Assembly: GCA_003667245.1 (NCBI GenBank)
Contig: RCNN01000507.1
Location: 1 to 64,000 of the forward strand
Source: Heterostelium multicystogenum
Lineage: Eukaryota; Evosea; Eumycetozoa; Acytosteliales; Acytosteliaceae
Length of the DNA: 64,000 nucleotides
Direction: 5' to 3'
Part shown: in pieces, positions 22,235 through 33,318 of the stretch
Layout of the letters: every line of letters starts with the position of its first letter
How positions within the stretch are numbered: position 1 is the first letter of the stretch
Position numbers and translations under genes: made by a program
Notes under the pieces: generated by a model
Told to the model about the DNA's origin: nothing
Seen by the model: only the letters and a program-made list of their open reading frames with translations
Database searches by the model: none

Positions 22235-23219
22235 ATGAATTCCAAATATTATAAGCTTAATTAGTTATAGCCCTGGAACATCATTTGTTATTGCTATAAA
22301 TATAGTAGTATGGCTGTACCATCAACAATATGATATAGATCTTTCTAAAGTATCATTCAGTTATCAGAATGTAGTTTGTAAACCGACAATACTGGAGAAC
22401 TATATCATCAACCTTTTCACATGCAAATCTTATGCATTTGCTATTTAATTGTGTATCATTGTGGAATATGAGGCAATTAGAATCAACTGTAAGTCATTAT
22501 ACAACCACTACTCTATATTAGATTGTTATGAGTACTAATACTATAATTAAAGGTAGGATTATATTTATATGCAAAATATACATTGGTTCTAATTGTATCG
22601 ACTACTTTGTTGAATTTAATACTTGTATATTTTCATTGGGAAAATACTACCGACCAACAGTATCAATAGTAATAGCATTTTGAAAGGCCTGGCAGACTCT
22701 AACTATGATATTCATCAACGCGAGTATGTTGGCTACTCCTGTGTTGGTTTTGGTCTACTGGTTTTAATAAGCTACATGAGTGGTTTAAATCGATGGCTGG
22801 CTACACCTATATCAAGTCTATTCCTATCGAGTATCATTATAGCCAATGCTAGCTTCCTGGTATTTATTACTCCTGAATCATACTCCATCGATTGATAAAC
22901 AGCTCCCCTCTTACTAATAACTCCTACATTCATATTTATACAGGGACATCTATCAGGCATCATTTGTGGATTAATCATTATATTTACAAATAGCTATGAT
23001 TGTTTCGAGTATTATTTCATAGCCAACTCATTGATTGTCCTAATATTCTGCTTGACATCCGCAAATCAAGTATCGAAATCGTTGACCGATATGGCATTGT
23101 ATCAAAGACTAACAAGAAACACATCACTATTATCATCACCATCAACAACAACAAAACCTAAAATTATAAATGGTGTTATTGTAAGTCCTAATAATAAAGA
23201 TATTGGCACAATTGTTTGA
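22235..23219 (+). CDS. Rhomboid intramembrane serine protease, RHBDD1-type, copy 2
   Basis: Tandem paralog of the preceding gene. The N-terminal helix reads SPGTSFVIAINIVVWLY. The loop/TM2 motif is STFSHANLMHLLFN, better conserved than in copy 1. VGYSCVGFG carries the presumed catalytic Ser, and GHLSGIICGL the His. Introns lie at about 22491-22553 and 22868-22943; the second falls exactly between FL and GH, as in copy 1. The C-terminal tail is Ser/Thr-rich and ends KIINGVIVSPNNKDIGTIV. Frame corrections are needed near 22265, 22378 and 22665. Start ATG 22235 is the best available but is separated from the first TM by one of these shifts. Expected in the ER or another endomembrane if it behaves like RHBDD1. 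Confidence 0.7.
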
Positions 23220-24056
23220 TAACATCCATATGGACTCAACGACCAAGACTTGTTGGTGAGCTAATTTTTCAGTGGGACTAATTTTTTATTTAATTTTTTT
23301 TTTTTGTTTTTTTTTGGTTTTTTTTGATTAACAAATTTCGAATCTGAAAATTTTGATAACTTCTCTAAAAACGATTAAATTCAGTAATTAAGCAAGAGAC
23401 TTACTTTTATTATTGTTGTAAATCTGTATCTCAACTCTATCTTTATTCTAGAATCATATTAAAAGTAATTAATATTATTAAATATTATTATTACATTTTT
23501 AATTATCAATTATCTAAATTGTAAGTGTCTATACTAAAATACAAAATGAATAAATAACATGCTGGGAAGATTCAACATCTATTTTCAAGTTTACATTTTG
23601 GATAACAACAATCACTATCAATCATACACAAAGTGATACCAACTGAAAACGAGACAACAACACAGACAGACATCTCCACACACTACTTATTCAGAAATTC
23701 AAAATAAAAAATAAAAACAAAGAAACTAATTGAGTGAATGGATGAATGATCAATCACCACCCACCTACCTATTCCCCCTTATCCACATGCACTACAAATC
23801 TTTTCAATCAAAGAGATATCTTATTCATCTTAATCAATCTATTAATCCTAAACTAACTAAAAACTAAACTTGATTAAACTAAATAACACTAACTTGACTG
23901 ATCATTTGTTGAAATAGAACTTAGATAAATAGAAATAGAAAATAGTATAGTATTATACAAGATAAATTGGATCAGATTATATATATTGGTGAGGAGAAGG
24001 ACAATTGAAGTGAAGAAACAACAGTCACTGTGAAAAAGTAGAAATAGGTTAAAAAC
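23220..24056. promoter_or_regulatory. Intergenic region upstream of ALAS
   Basis: About 840 bases. T-homopolymer runs at 23285-23326 follow the rhomboid gene, probably its 3' processing region. A C/A-rich segment at 23640-23800 (CACACA, CACCCACC) may belong to the ALAS promoter or leader. No gene is seen. Confidence 0.4.
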
Positions 24057-25850
24057 ATGTTTTCAAATATCAGCTGTAGAAGTAGCCAGGCTTTGAGTGT
24101 CTTGAATAAGGTTTGTCCATTCTTGCACTCAAGTCGTTCCGTCGTCAGCTCTGTCCAACAGGTACAACAAATCACACCAACTCATCCATCCTCTCTCACT
24201 CCTGAGAATGCAAAGGACTTCTTTGAGAAATGTCCATTTGCTGGTGTTTGTTGAAGAAGGTATCAAGCAAGAGGTAAATATAATCCTACATTGATTAGAG
24301 GGCCAACACCGGTAGTAGGAAGAATGACACTAATATACTACTAACTAATACAGGGTCCAGAGCAAGGTTTTAAAGGTATTGTCACACTTGATCGATCCTC
24401 AACAAAGTCAATTAGTCATCGAGGAGAAAATGGTCAAGGACATGATTGAAAAGGAACAGTGCAAGCAAAGCAAGCCAGCATCATTCCATTATCAAGAGAA
24501 CTTTGAAGAGGTCATTGATAACCTCAAGGAAGAAGGAAGATATCGTGTATTCACAACCATCCAGAGACAAGTGGGACAGTTCCCCTATGCCAAGAAATAC
24601 TCGGCTGTCGATTATTCAGTTGATCAACAACAGAGCAACAGAGGTTTGGTAGCAGGTGCACAGATTCTACAGAAGCAGGAGATTGAAATGATTGAGGATG
24701 AGGAGCAGTTGGATATGGACTTGGAGGCAGAGGGCGAGGTTGCTGTTTGGTGCAGCAATGACTATCTCGGTATGGGACAGCACGAGGTTGTGCTGAATGA
24801 GATGACCAACTCAATCCGTCGTATGGGAGCAGGATCTGGTGGAACTCGTAATATCTCTGGAACCACCTCTGAGCATGTCCGGCTCGAGCGTGAGCTTGCC
24901 GACCTTCATTACAAGGACAACTCCCTCGTATTTGGTTCGTGCTATGTTTGCCAATGTATCAGCCGTTACCTCCATTGCCCGCAGCTCTCCCTCAGTGTGT
25001 CATCCTCTCTGACGCCAAGAATCACGCCTCCCTCATCGAGGGAATCCGTAACTCTCGTTTGGAGAAGTATGTTTTCAGACACAATGATGTCGACCATCTT
25101 GAATCGCTCCTCAAGAAAATCGACCCAGCACGGCCAAAGCTCATCATCTTCGAGTCAGTTTATTCAATGGACGGTACCATTGCACCAATCGAAAAGATTT
25201 GCGACCTTGCTGACAAGTACAAAGCATTGACATTCATTGACGAAGTCCACGCCGTCGGACTCTACGGACCACGTGGTGCCGGTGTCTGCGAGCGTGACAA
25301 CTTGATGCACCGTATTGACATCAATCTCGGGTACTCTCGGAAAAGCTTTTGGTGTGTATGGTGGATACATTGCGTCCAACCGTCACATCATCGACACCAT
25401 TCGTTCACTTTCACCAGGATTCATCTTCACCACCTCATTGCCACCCTCAATTGCTGCCGGTGCACGTGCATCTGTCAACTACTTGAAGAAGTCAGAGAAC
25501 GAGCGTAGAATGCACCGTGAGCGCACTGACCGTCTCAAACAGTCATTGCGTGACGCCAAGTTGCCACTTCTTGAATCACCATCTCACATTGTCCCATTGA
25601 TTGTCGGTGACTCTGCACTCTGCAAGAAGATGTCAGACTACCTCATGAAGAAGCACCGTATCTACGTCCAACCAATCAACTATCCAACCGTTCCCAAAGG
25701 TACCGAGCGTTTCCGTCTTACACCATCACCAGTTCACAACGACGATGCCATCAATAACCTAGTCAAAGGAATCGTAGATTGTTGGAAACAATTTGGTTTA
25801 TCATTCACTGATCAACAAACAACAAGCACCAAATCAACTTCATTAGTCTA
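24057..25850 (+). CDS. hemA: 5-aminolevulinate synthase, mitochondrial
   Basis: Condenses glycine and succinyl-CoA with PLP to 5-aminolevulinate, the first step of heme synthesis, in the mitochondrial matrix. The N terminus ([18 protein letters not shown]) looks like a mitochondrial presequence. It carries heme regulatory Cys-Pro motifs, KVCPFLHSS and then KCPFAG. An intron at about 24273-24353 precedes exon 2. The catalytic core includes [30 protein letters not shown] and LADLHYKD. Then come [40 protein letters not shown] and the PLP-lysine motif [18 protein letters not shown]. The C-terminal part [10 protein letters not shown] is also typical. Three frameshifts (near 24245, 24945, 25325) must be closed. 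Strongly GC-ended codons suggest high expression. HRM motifs and the TLGKAFG region favour ALAS over the related KBL and AON synthases. Confidence 0.93.
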
Positions 25851-26599
25851 ATATTAGACAGAATGAAAGGTGACAATAATAATCACAAGACAACAACAAA
25901 AATAAGATTATATAATCAACTTAAGACTTGGTTTCATTCATCGTTTCTTTTTCACATAAAATTAAATAGATGTAATAAAACTAAACTCTTCTTTTGCTGT
26001 CAGAAACAGAATAATGTTCATTCTAAAAAAAGGATCATTTTTCGGAATATTTTTCACAGATAATTAAATTTTTAATTTTTTGTTTTTGTTTGCAAAGACC
26101 AAACTTGTTTACAATATTGTTATGTGTCACCGCTATTCACAGATTAATTAATCAATTAAGTTATGTTAACTAGACCACCTAACTTCAAATTGTTAAAACA
26201 AACAAATATCTAATGAAATAATATATTATTAAAATTATTATTATAAAGATTATTATTAAGATTGTTACAATTATAGTTTTGGTATTTGTAATTAGTATTA
26301 GGACTAGTATAGTATATTTAGTTATCAATTAACTCTATACTTCATATATATATATATATATATATATTACTTCATATTTTAATAATCATTAATATATTTG
26401 ATATTATTATTATTATTAGAACAAATATTTAGACAAACAAACAAAGCACGATTATTATTGTTGTTGTTTTTTGTTTTTGTTATTTATTGAAAAAACAATT
26501 TAATAAATTACATTAAATTTTAATTTTTTAATTTTCAAAAATCATTTTAATACAACAATAATTTTCAAGTTGTTGTATTTATCAAAGAAATAAGAGGTG
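25851..26599. other. AT-rich intergenic region
   Basis: About 750 bases with an (AT)n run at about 26345-26367 and ATT repeats near 26405. It should hold the ALAS 3' UTR and the promoter and possibly the first exon of the FAF2-like gene. No convincing exon was identified. Confidence 0.4.
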
Positions 26600-28393
26600 G
26601 CTGAAAGAATCGTATTAAATCACCAACCACAACACAGCAACAACATCAACAGCAACAAGCAGAACTAGTGCCTGATAATAATAAACTATATCAAGATAAT
26701 CAAGATACACTAAACAATAAACCAAGAATAACATCATCAGCAGCAGAAGCAGCTCTCAAGCTAAAAGAGTAGAAACCAAACATCTATCAGATATCTAGTC
26801 GAGTCTGCTGCTCCTATTGGTCCTGTTGTTGCTTTACACTTCTTGAAAAAGGTAGATCACACCAGACTATTGCAAGGAATACAGAGTGTAGCTAGGAAAG
26901 TCAGCAGAGCTCCAACTTAATTTTGTTGTTGATATCAATCATCTGCTCAGAAGAAGTAATCGTTCGATAGTTGTTGTTGCTACCGGTGCATTGTGTTTTG
27001 GACTTGGATTCTCTCTATTTTCATTCATTAAATTCTTGACAGAGGACGACACAGACGAATATCAAGAATATCAATTTTATTCACCAAACAAATATAGCTA
27101 CAACGGCCACTATACTGGTTCCCAACGCATTCCAACCATGAATTACATTAACAGACAACAAAATCCTCAACAAAGTTGGATCTTAAGTTCATATTATAGT
27201 TCTGTAAATTATATATGTAAATATCTGAGCGCTTCAACAAGGATTAAATTAGTAAGGTAATGATAAATTCATCTAACTTATTTTTATTATTATTATAGCA
27301 AGACTAGTCTACCGTTCCAACTTTCAAGAAAAAGGAGACCCAAAAGCTGAGACCTCTAAGTTTTTACTTGATTTGTATGGATTGTATGGCAACCAACATC
27401 CAGCATTCATGCAAACCAAATACGAAGATGCAGTGGCTTTTGCACGCTCCCCAATTTAAATTATTGATTGTATATGTTCATTCAGATATTCATCCTGATG
27501 CCCAACAGTTTTGTCGGTAGGTAAATCCGCTCTGCTCTTTATCTTAAAGTTGTTTACTAAATCCTACCTTTTCAAAGGGATGTCATTTTCACAGAGTCAT
27601 TCTCTAGATTTATTGATGAGAATTTTGTTATTTGGGATGTAATGTGATTACACCCACTGGATTGCTATTATCAAATTCTCTTGAGGCCTCAACCTATCCA
27701 TACTTGGCATTGGTCTGTTGTAATAATATACCGGAAATTTCCCATGGTGCATCAACACTTCGTTTGGAGTCATTTCAGGGGGCATCATTGAATTCGGATA
27801 ACTTCATTAATTTACTTCAAAATGCTGCATCAGCATATGAACCTTATTTAATTTCCGCAAAGGCCGATCAGTATGTATATTATTTATCTCTTTTATTCTC
27901 CTAAATATTAATTCTTTTTTTCCCAGTGATTTGAAGAGAACAAGATAGATTAATTAGAATGGAACAAGACGAAGCTTATGAAATGTCACTGAGAGAAGAT
28001 CAGGAAAAAGAGAGACGTGCAATGGAGGAAGAGCGTTTAAGACAGGAAGAGGAGGATAGACTACTTAGAGAAGAGGAAGAGCGTATCAATGCTCAGAAAC
28101 CTCTTGATACAAAAGAAGCGTGAAAAGGAAAAGAAGTTTTTGGTAGAACCAAAGACTAACTTCACCAGACTTGCCATTTAGATTGGTCGATGGATCAAGA
28201 GTACAAAGAAATTTCAACCAAAACGACACAGTTCAACAGGTTCTAGATTTTGTTGATACTAAAAATAGAAGAATCAATCGATAATTTCATCTTGTCGACC
28301 AACTATCCAAAGAGACAACTAACCGATTTACAACAAACACTCTCTGAAGCCGGATTGGTACCAGATGGCTCACTGTTTTTAACAGAGAAATAG
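26600..28393 (+). CDS. FAF2/UBXD8-like UBX protein, ER-anchored p97 adaptor
   Basis: Family members anchor the p97/Cdc48 ATPase at the ER for ER-associated degradation and lipid droplet control. The start is unresolved; the first readable part is EVAERIV, like the end of a UBA domain, followed by a Gln-rich stretch. A membrane hairpin region follows near 26960 (VVVATGALCFGLGFSLFSF). The thioredoxin-like UAS domain contains YGNQHPAFMQTKYEDAVAFAR, QFCRDVIFTESFSRFIDENF and STYPYLALVC. The coiled coil begins EQDEAYEMSLREDQEKERR, a hallmark of this family. The UBX domain reads RLPFRLVDGSRVQRNF and ends LSEAGLVPDGSLFL. Introns lie at about 27258-27299, 27514-27579 and 27869-27927. At least six frameshifts break the coding path. 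Confidence 0.8.
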
Positions 28394-28823
28394 TTACATT
28401 TTGGAGTTAAATCCAAAACTGATGATCAGTTATACTATTAAATAATATATTATAAATATCTTTACAAAATAAAGAATTTTATTGCTCATTCTAATACAAA
28501 AAAACAACCAATTTTACAAACCTTCACTCCATTCTCTATCACATATGCCCAATTCACAACAAATCTTTACACTTTCAAATTCTGTAAATATCTTGCTTTT
28601 TTGTAAAAGTGATCATGATCATTTTAAAATAGAATGTCAATATTACTAGATTGATAATCAATTACAGGTTTCTTAACATTAATTTACTTCATTCTATTGA
28701 TATTCGCTAATAGATATCTGAATATAATGGATTTATTTATAATTAATCTAAGCAAAGAGAATGATTAAGTTGTTGAAAAGTTTAATGATTGAAAATATAG
28801 AAATAAGTGTGTAGTAATCCAAA
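28394..28823 (+). promoter_or_regulatory. Promoter region of the Pmp-like gene
   Basis: 430 AT-rich bases. No gene or repeat was recognised. Confidence 0.4.
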
Positions 28824-30826
28824 ATGAATAATCTTTATATTTCTATAATAGCTACATTGATATTCTTCTCTCAAATCACTTTATCTTATTCAAGAGGTTT
28901 GGAATATGTTTTAGACATTGTCCAGACTAGCAAGATCCAGACAAATGAAACAACTCTAACCTGCTATTTGGATCAAACAGATGAAACATGTCAATATAAT
29001 GGATATCAAATGTAAATATTTGCCCTTATTGGATTCTTTGAATTTATTAAGTTCTAACTTTCTATCAAAGATTTTGCCCATCTCTTTCATTATGTTTTTC
29101 GGAGCTCTCTAAGTATCAACAACCTTATATTAGTTTTGCAATCGAAATACCAGCTGGTCAATATAGTGGTCCCTCTGTGTGTTCAGGAACAGTATATAAC
29201 TTTAATATTTCAGGTCAAATAACAGTTTCATCAATGAATGGAATAGCCTCAATTAATTGTGAGAATGTATGTAAATTAAAAATATTGAATTTAGGACCAA
29301 TCTTTATTGATGGCAACTCTATATCTTTAAGAAACAATTTTTAGAAATTACTCTGACTTCCCCAACTAGTTTGATTTTCCAAGGATTGAATTTGTCTGGT
29401 TGTTATTCTCAAACAAATGGAGGATGTATCAATATCCAGTGCCCAGAGTATTTGGTTTCTGACTCTAGTGTAAATCTTTATAATATCAATGCTTTTGTAG
29501 CCAAGCACAAATTTAATGGTGGTTTTCTTTATGCAGAAGTTGGTTTTGTCCATATCGAGAATTCGACCATCTCCTTCTCGAATGTATCTCAATTCAATGG
29601 TATGGGAGGAGGAGCTATCACTTGTTCAAATGGTACCATAAATATTGTAAATTCTCTTTTCAAGTCTAATGAGGCATCAAATTCAAGAGGAGGAATAAGC
29701 TACAGTAAGAATCTTGTTGTAGATGGTTCCAATTTTGTTGGAAATAGAGCAGATCTTAATGGTGGATGCTTCTATACCGAATCATTCACTTCAGTCAACA
29801 ATTGCTATTTCCAAATGAACAATGCTGTCAACAGTGCTGGTGTAATTTATGCTTCCTCTGGACCACTTTATATTAGTAATTCATATTTTAGTAGAAATCA
29901 AGCCCAGAAGAATGGTGCTGTCGCTTGTTCCATTGATGTATACATCGACAACTCTACTTTTTGAACAAAACTATGCTCAACAAGGAACAATCTATGCACC
30001 AAATACTCTCACTAGACTTCCAGCGGAAGTCTCAATTAAAGATTCACTCTTTATCAACAATCAGATGAAAAGTTATGGAGGAGCAATTTATTCTAATGCT
30101 GCCAATCTTGATATTGACAATACTCTTTTCAAATATAACCAAGCTGGGAATGGTGGAGCAATTTATATTTATAATGGACCAGTTTCAGATTTAAATATGA
30201 CTATTGTTCAATCTTCTTTCGAAACAAACACTGCACACCAATCTGGAGGTGCTATTGTAAGTTTTCTCTGACAATCGATACTTCATGATCAACTCTAACC
30301 CAATATTCACTTAGTATATTGAACAATATTATGATACACCTGTAGATTTAATTTTATTAGGAACAAATTTTACTGATAATGTAGCCAAAAAGTTGGCAGG
30401 TGGAATTTATTTTACAACCTATCCCGCCACTTTCACTGGTGGTCGATTTAATGAATCAAAGAGTTCAGAGTAAATATTACCAAATATATTATTATTAAAT
30501 TATGTGATAAAATACTAAAGCTCCACTATAGACAAAAATCCAATACATTTTATTCTACTTCTATTGAAATAATAGACGTAGCTTACTTTTCCAATGAACT
30601 AACTACCAATTATGTTCCTATTTTTTATGAAGAGAATTTTGTAATGGTATGTTAAGTTCGGATCGTTAAATCCTAAATAATATTAATATCTTGCAATGAT
30701 TTTATTTAGTCGAAAGCTCTTGGTGTCCTGGGAAGATGTATCAATGGATATGCTACAATTAATCCATATGGAAAGATATTAAAGTGCACTTGTTGGCCCA
30801 ATGGTTCAGGACCATCTTGCAAATAG
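28824..30826 (+). CDS. Pmp-like right-handed beta-helix secreted protein
   Basis: Starts with a signal peptide (MNNLYISIIATLIFFSQITLSYS). An intron at 29012-29070 joins GYQ to IFCPSLSLC. The body is a series of about 25-residue beta-helix rungs. Repeated FxxN motifs (FKSN, FVGN, FSRN, FINN, FKYN, FETN, FTDN) and GGA/GGI/GGC motifs (GGGAITCSNG, GGAIYSNAANL, GGAIYIYNG, GGIYFTT) occur, as in Pmp repeat proteins. Three further short introns lie near 30256-30315, 30471-30530 and 30645-30710. The protein ends with CTCWPNGSGPSCK, a cysteine tail like the paralog at 1431-3414. Frameshifts lie near 29340 (T5 run) and 29963. Probably extracellular or cell-surface, and structural or adhesive; no catalytic motif. 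Confidence 0.75.
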
Positions 30827-31015
30827 AATACAATTGTAGAACTATTAACAATATTAAAAGGTTAATGAAATTAAATAATTAAATTTGTTTTATTTGTTGT
30901 ATATTGTTAAATAAATATCAGGAATATATACAAATAGAATTTTTGCTATTTATATGTATTGATCGAGAGTTGTTTGTTAAGCATTGTTGTTGCGGTGTTT
31001 TGTAAAGTACACTTA

Positions 31016-33318
31016 TCAATCTGACTTTCCATTCAACTTCTTTGGTCTTCTCTTGGGCTGAAATGGTATTGAGCTGGTGAGTTGCTCACTGATAACTCTG
31101 AATCCATAGGTTTGGTTTTGTTGTTGTTGTTGGCTAGGACTAGAGTGTGGATTGGGTGAAAGTGTTGGTGATGAATTGGTCTCAGTGTTGTAATGACTGC
31201 TTAGTGATTGTTGTAAATTTATCATTTGCATTGGAATATTGCTGCTATTTTGCTGGGGTGAAAGTGGTTGGTCGTTGGATATATAATAGTATGCTTGTGA
31301 AGGTTGCTCTGGTGATGGAATTCCTGTTTTGTTTCTTTTAACTTGTGGCTGGGGTTGTTGTTGTCGTGATTGTATTGGAGAGGAGACTTGGTGGTATTGC
31401 TGTGGTGGATGTTGAGGCTGTGGTGGTGGCGGTTGCTGCTGTTGATATGTATGGTGTTGGAATGGAATATATGTAGGTGCTGGTGCTCTAGTGTGGCCGT
31501 GGTGGACTGGGATTTGCGAGGGGTGATGTTGATATACAGGTACTGGTTGTTGTAAAACTGTGTTGTCGGGTATCTTTGAGGAGGAGGCTGTTGGTTTACC
31601 ATGAAACCATGCTGAGGATATCCTTCGTAGTAAGGAGGTGTATTTTCATTGCTGTTACTATATCTATTATTGTGGTACTGGATGGGTTGTTGTTGGTGGT
31701 GCTGAGGGTGATGTTGGTGATGAGGATAGGGTTGTGGCAATAGCTCAACTTTTGGTGAAAACTGTGGTGGTTGTTGTTGGTGTTGGTACTGAAATTGTGG
31801 ATGCTGGTCATATTGATAACTATCCTTTCTTTTTCTTTCATTAATGTTGTTGTTGCTGATGTTGTTGTTTCTGTCGGGCATAATGTTTGGATAGGCATTG
31901 CCCCCACTATTGTTATTATTCTGTGAAGCAAAGTTTGGTGTAGGAGTATTGGAAGACCAACGATTCATTAGACGCATATACTTTTTTACGGGTGGATGTT
32001 ACAGTTCTTCCCAATTCACTGGCAATCATACGCCAACGATTCTCTGACTCCTTCGACTTGAATGACTGTGGATCAAGCTTAAGGACCAACTCTAGGAGCT
32101 GACAACACTCCTCTTGTGACCATAGCTTACGCGAGGAGACTGGGTGCTCTCCGACACCACCATTCGAACCACCGTACTTCTGCTTTCTTTCATCATCAGA
32201 GTCATAGTTTCCAGCGGGCAATGAATCCAACTCACCACTTGAGCCACCCTCGTCTCCCATTACAAACTGATAAATATTATTATTGCTACCATTGTTTTGA
32301 CCTAAATTACTATTGGTACTATTTTGTTGAATGCCACTGTTGTTGGAAATGGAGGGGCTAGGATTTGAGGGTTGCAGCTTCTCCTCCGAGATGGGAGGAG
32401 ATGATGTTGGTGAAACTATAAAATTGCCACTGATAATTGAATTTAAAACCATCTCATTTTGGCCTCCTTTATTTTTGCTGAGGCTACTGCTGTTGTTGCT
32501 ACTGTTTGTAATGCTACTTAAATTGCTACTGCTATTATTATTGTTGTTGTTGTTGCTTAGAAAGCTGTTGTTTATAAAGCTTTTAGCCAGTTGGCTAAAA
32601 TTTAAATCTTCATCTTTGGTATGTAGAGAGTTACTTTTCGTTGGAAGTGGTGGAAGTGTAGAGCTTAAATCGGGGTGATAAAAAGATGATCCTGTGATGG
32701 GTGAAGATGATGTGGAATTGCTGCCATTGTGTATACCAGTATTCGGTACATTGGGTGAAGTGGAGGATGATCCAGTTGAGTTGAGTTGGGGTGCAATCGA
32801 TGAGGGTGAATACCACTGCTTCCATTGATCGCTGATGAGACTGATATTTTGTTACTCTGATTGCTGCCAATATTCATTGATAAGCCTGTGTTGTTGTTGT
32901 TGTTGTTGTTGCTGTTGTTATTATTGGGTGTGCTACGGTCGTTGTAGTTGGTCACCGAGATGATTGAAGTCAAAGGACTGCCACTTCCAGTGGAGGACGA
33001 TGATTCTGATTGGGCAATCTCAGCGTCAGATTGTCCTCCGCTTTGCAACTGTAGGGTGGAAGGAGTAGTAGAAGTCAAGGAAGATGCCATTTGAAGTGGT
33101 TTTTTCAAAGAGTGTCTGGAGAGTGGGTCATCACCACTGGTGCTAAGCATTCTTAAATGATCAAAGTCAATACCGCTGTCTTTTCCATTGGTCTTTAGTA
33201 TACTATTGACATTGTTATTGGTGTTTTCCGATGATGATGGTGATGATGATGACGACGTCGATGATGGTGAAATCTGATCCGCACAGAGTAAACCACCAAT
33301 TTTCATTAAATGAGACAT
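31016..33318 (-). CDS. SANT/Myb-like DNA-binding regulator with homopolymer tracts
   Basis: Starts at 33318 (MSHLMKIGGLLCADQIS). It runs through long Ser, Asn, Pro, Gln and His tracts typical of dictyostelid transcription regulators. The one folded domain lies at about 31970-32140: RKLWSQEECCQLLELVLKLD, then ENRWRMIASELGRTVTSTRK and VYMRLMNRW. This is a SANT/Myb-like helix-turn-helix with the conserved Trp residues. An acidic stretch precedes it (GELDSLPAGNYDSDDERK). The basic C terminus RRPKKLNGKSD could be a nuclear signal. Frame breaks lie near 32830, 31980, 31500 and 31240, mostly in repeats. The very long upstream region fits a developmentally regulated gene. Confidence 0.7.
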
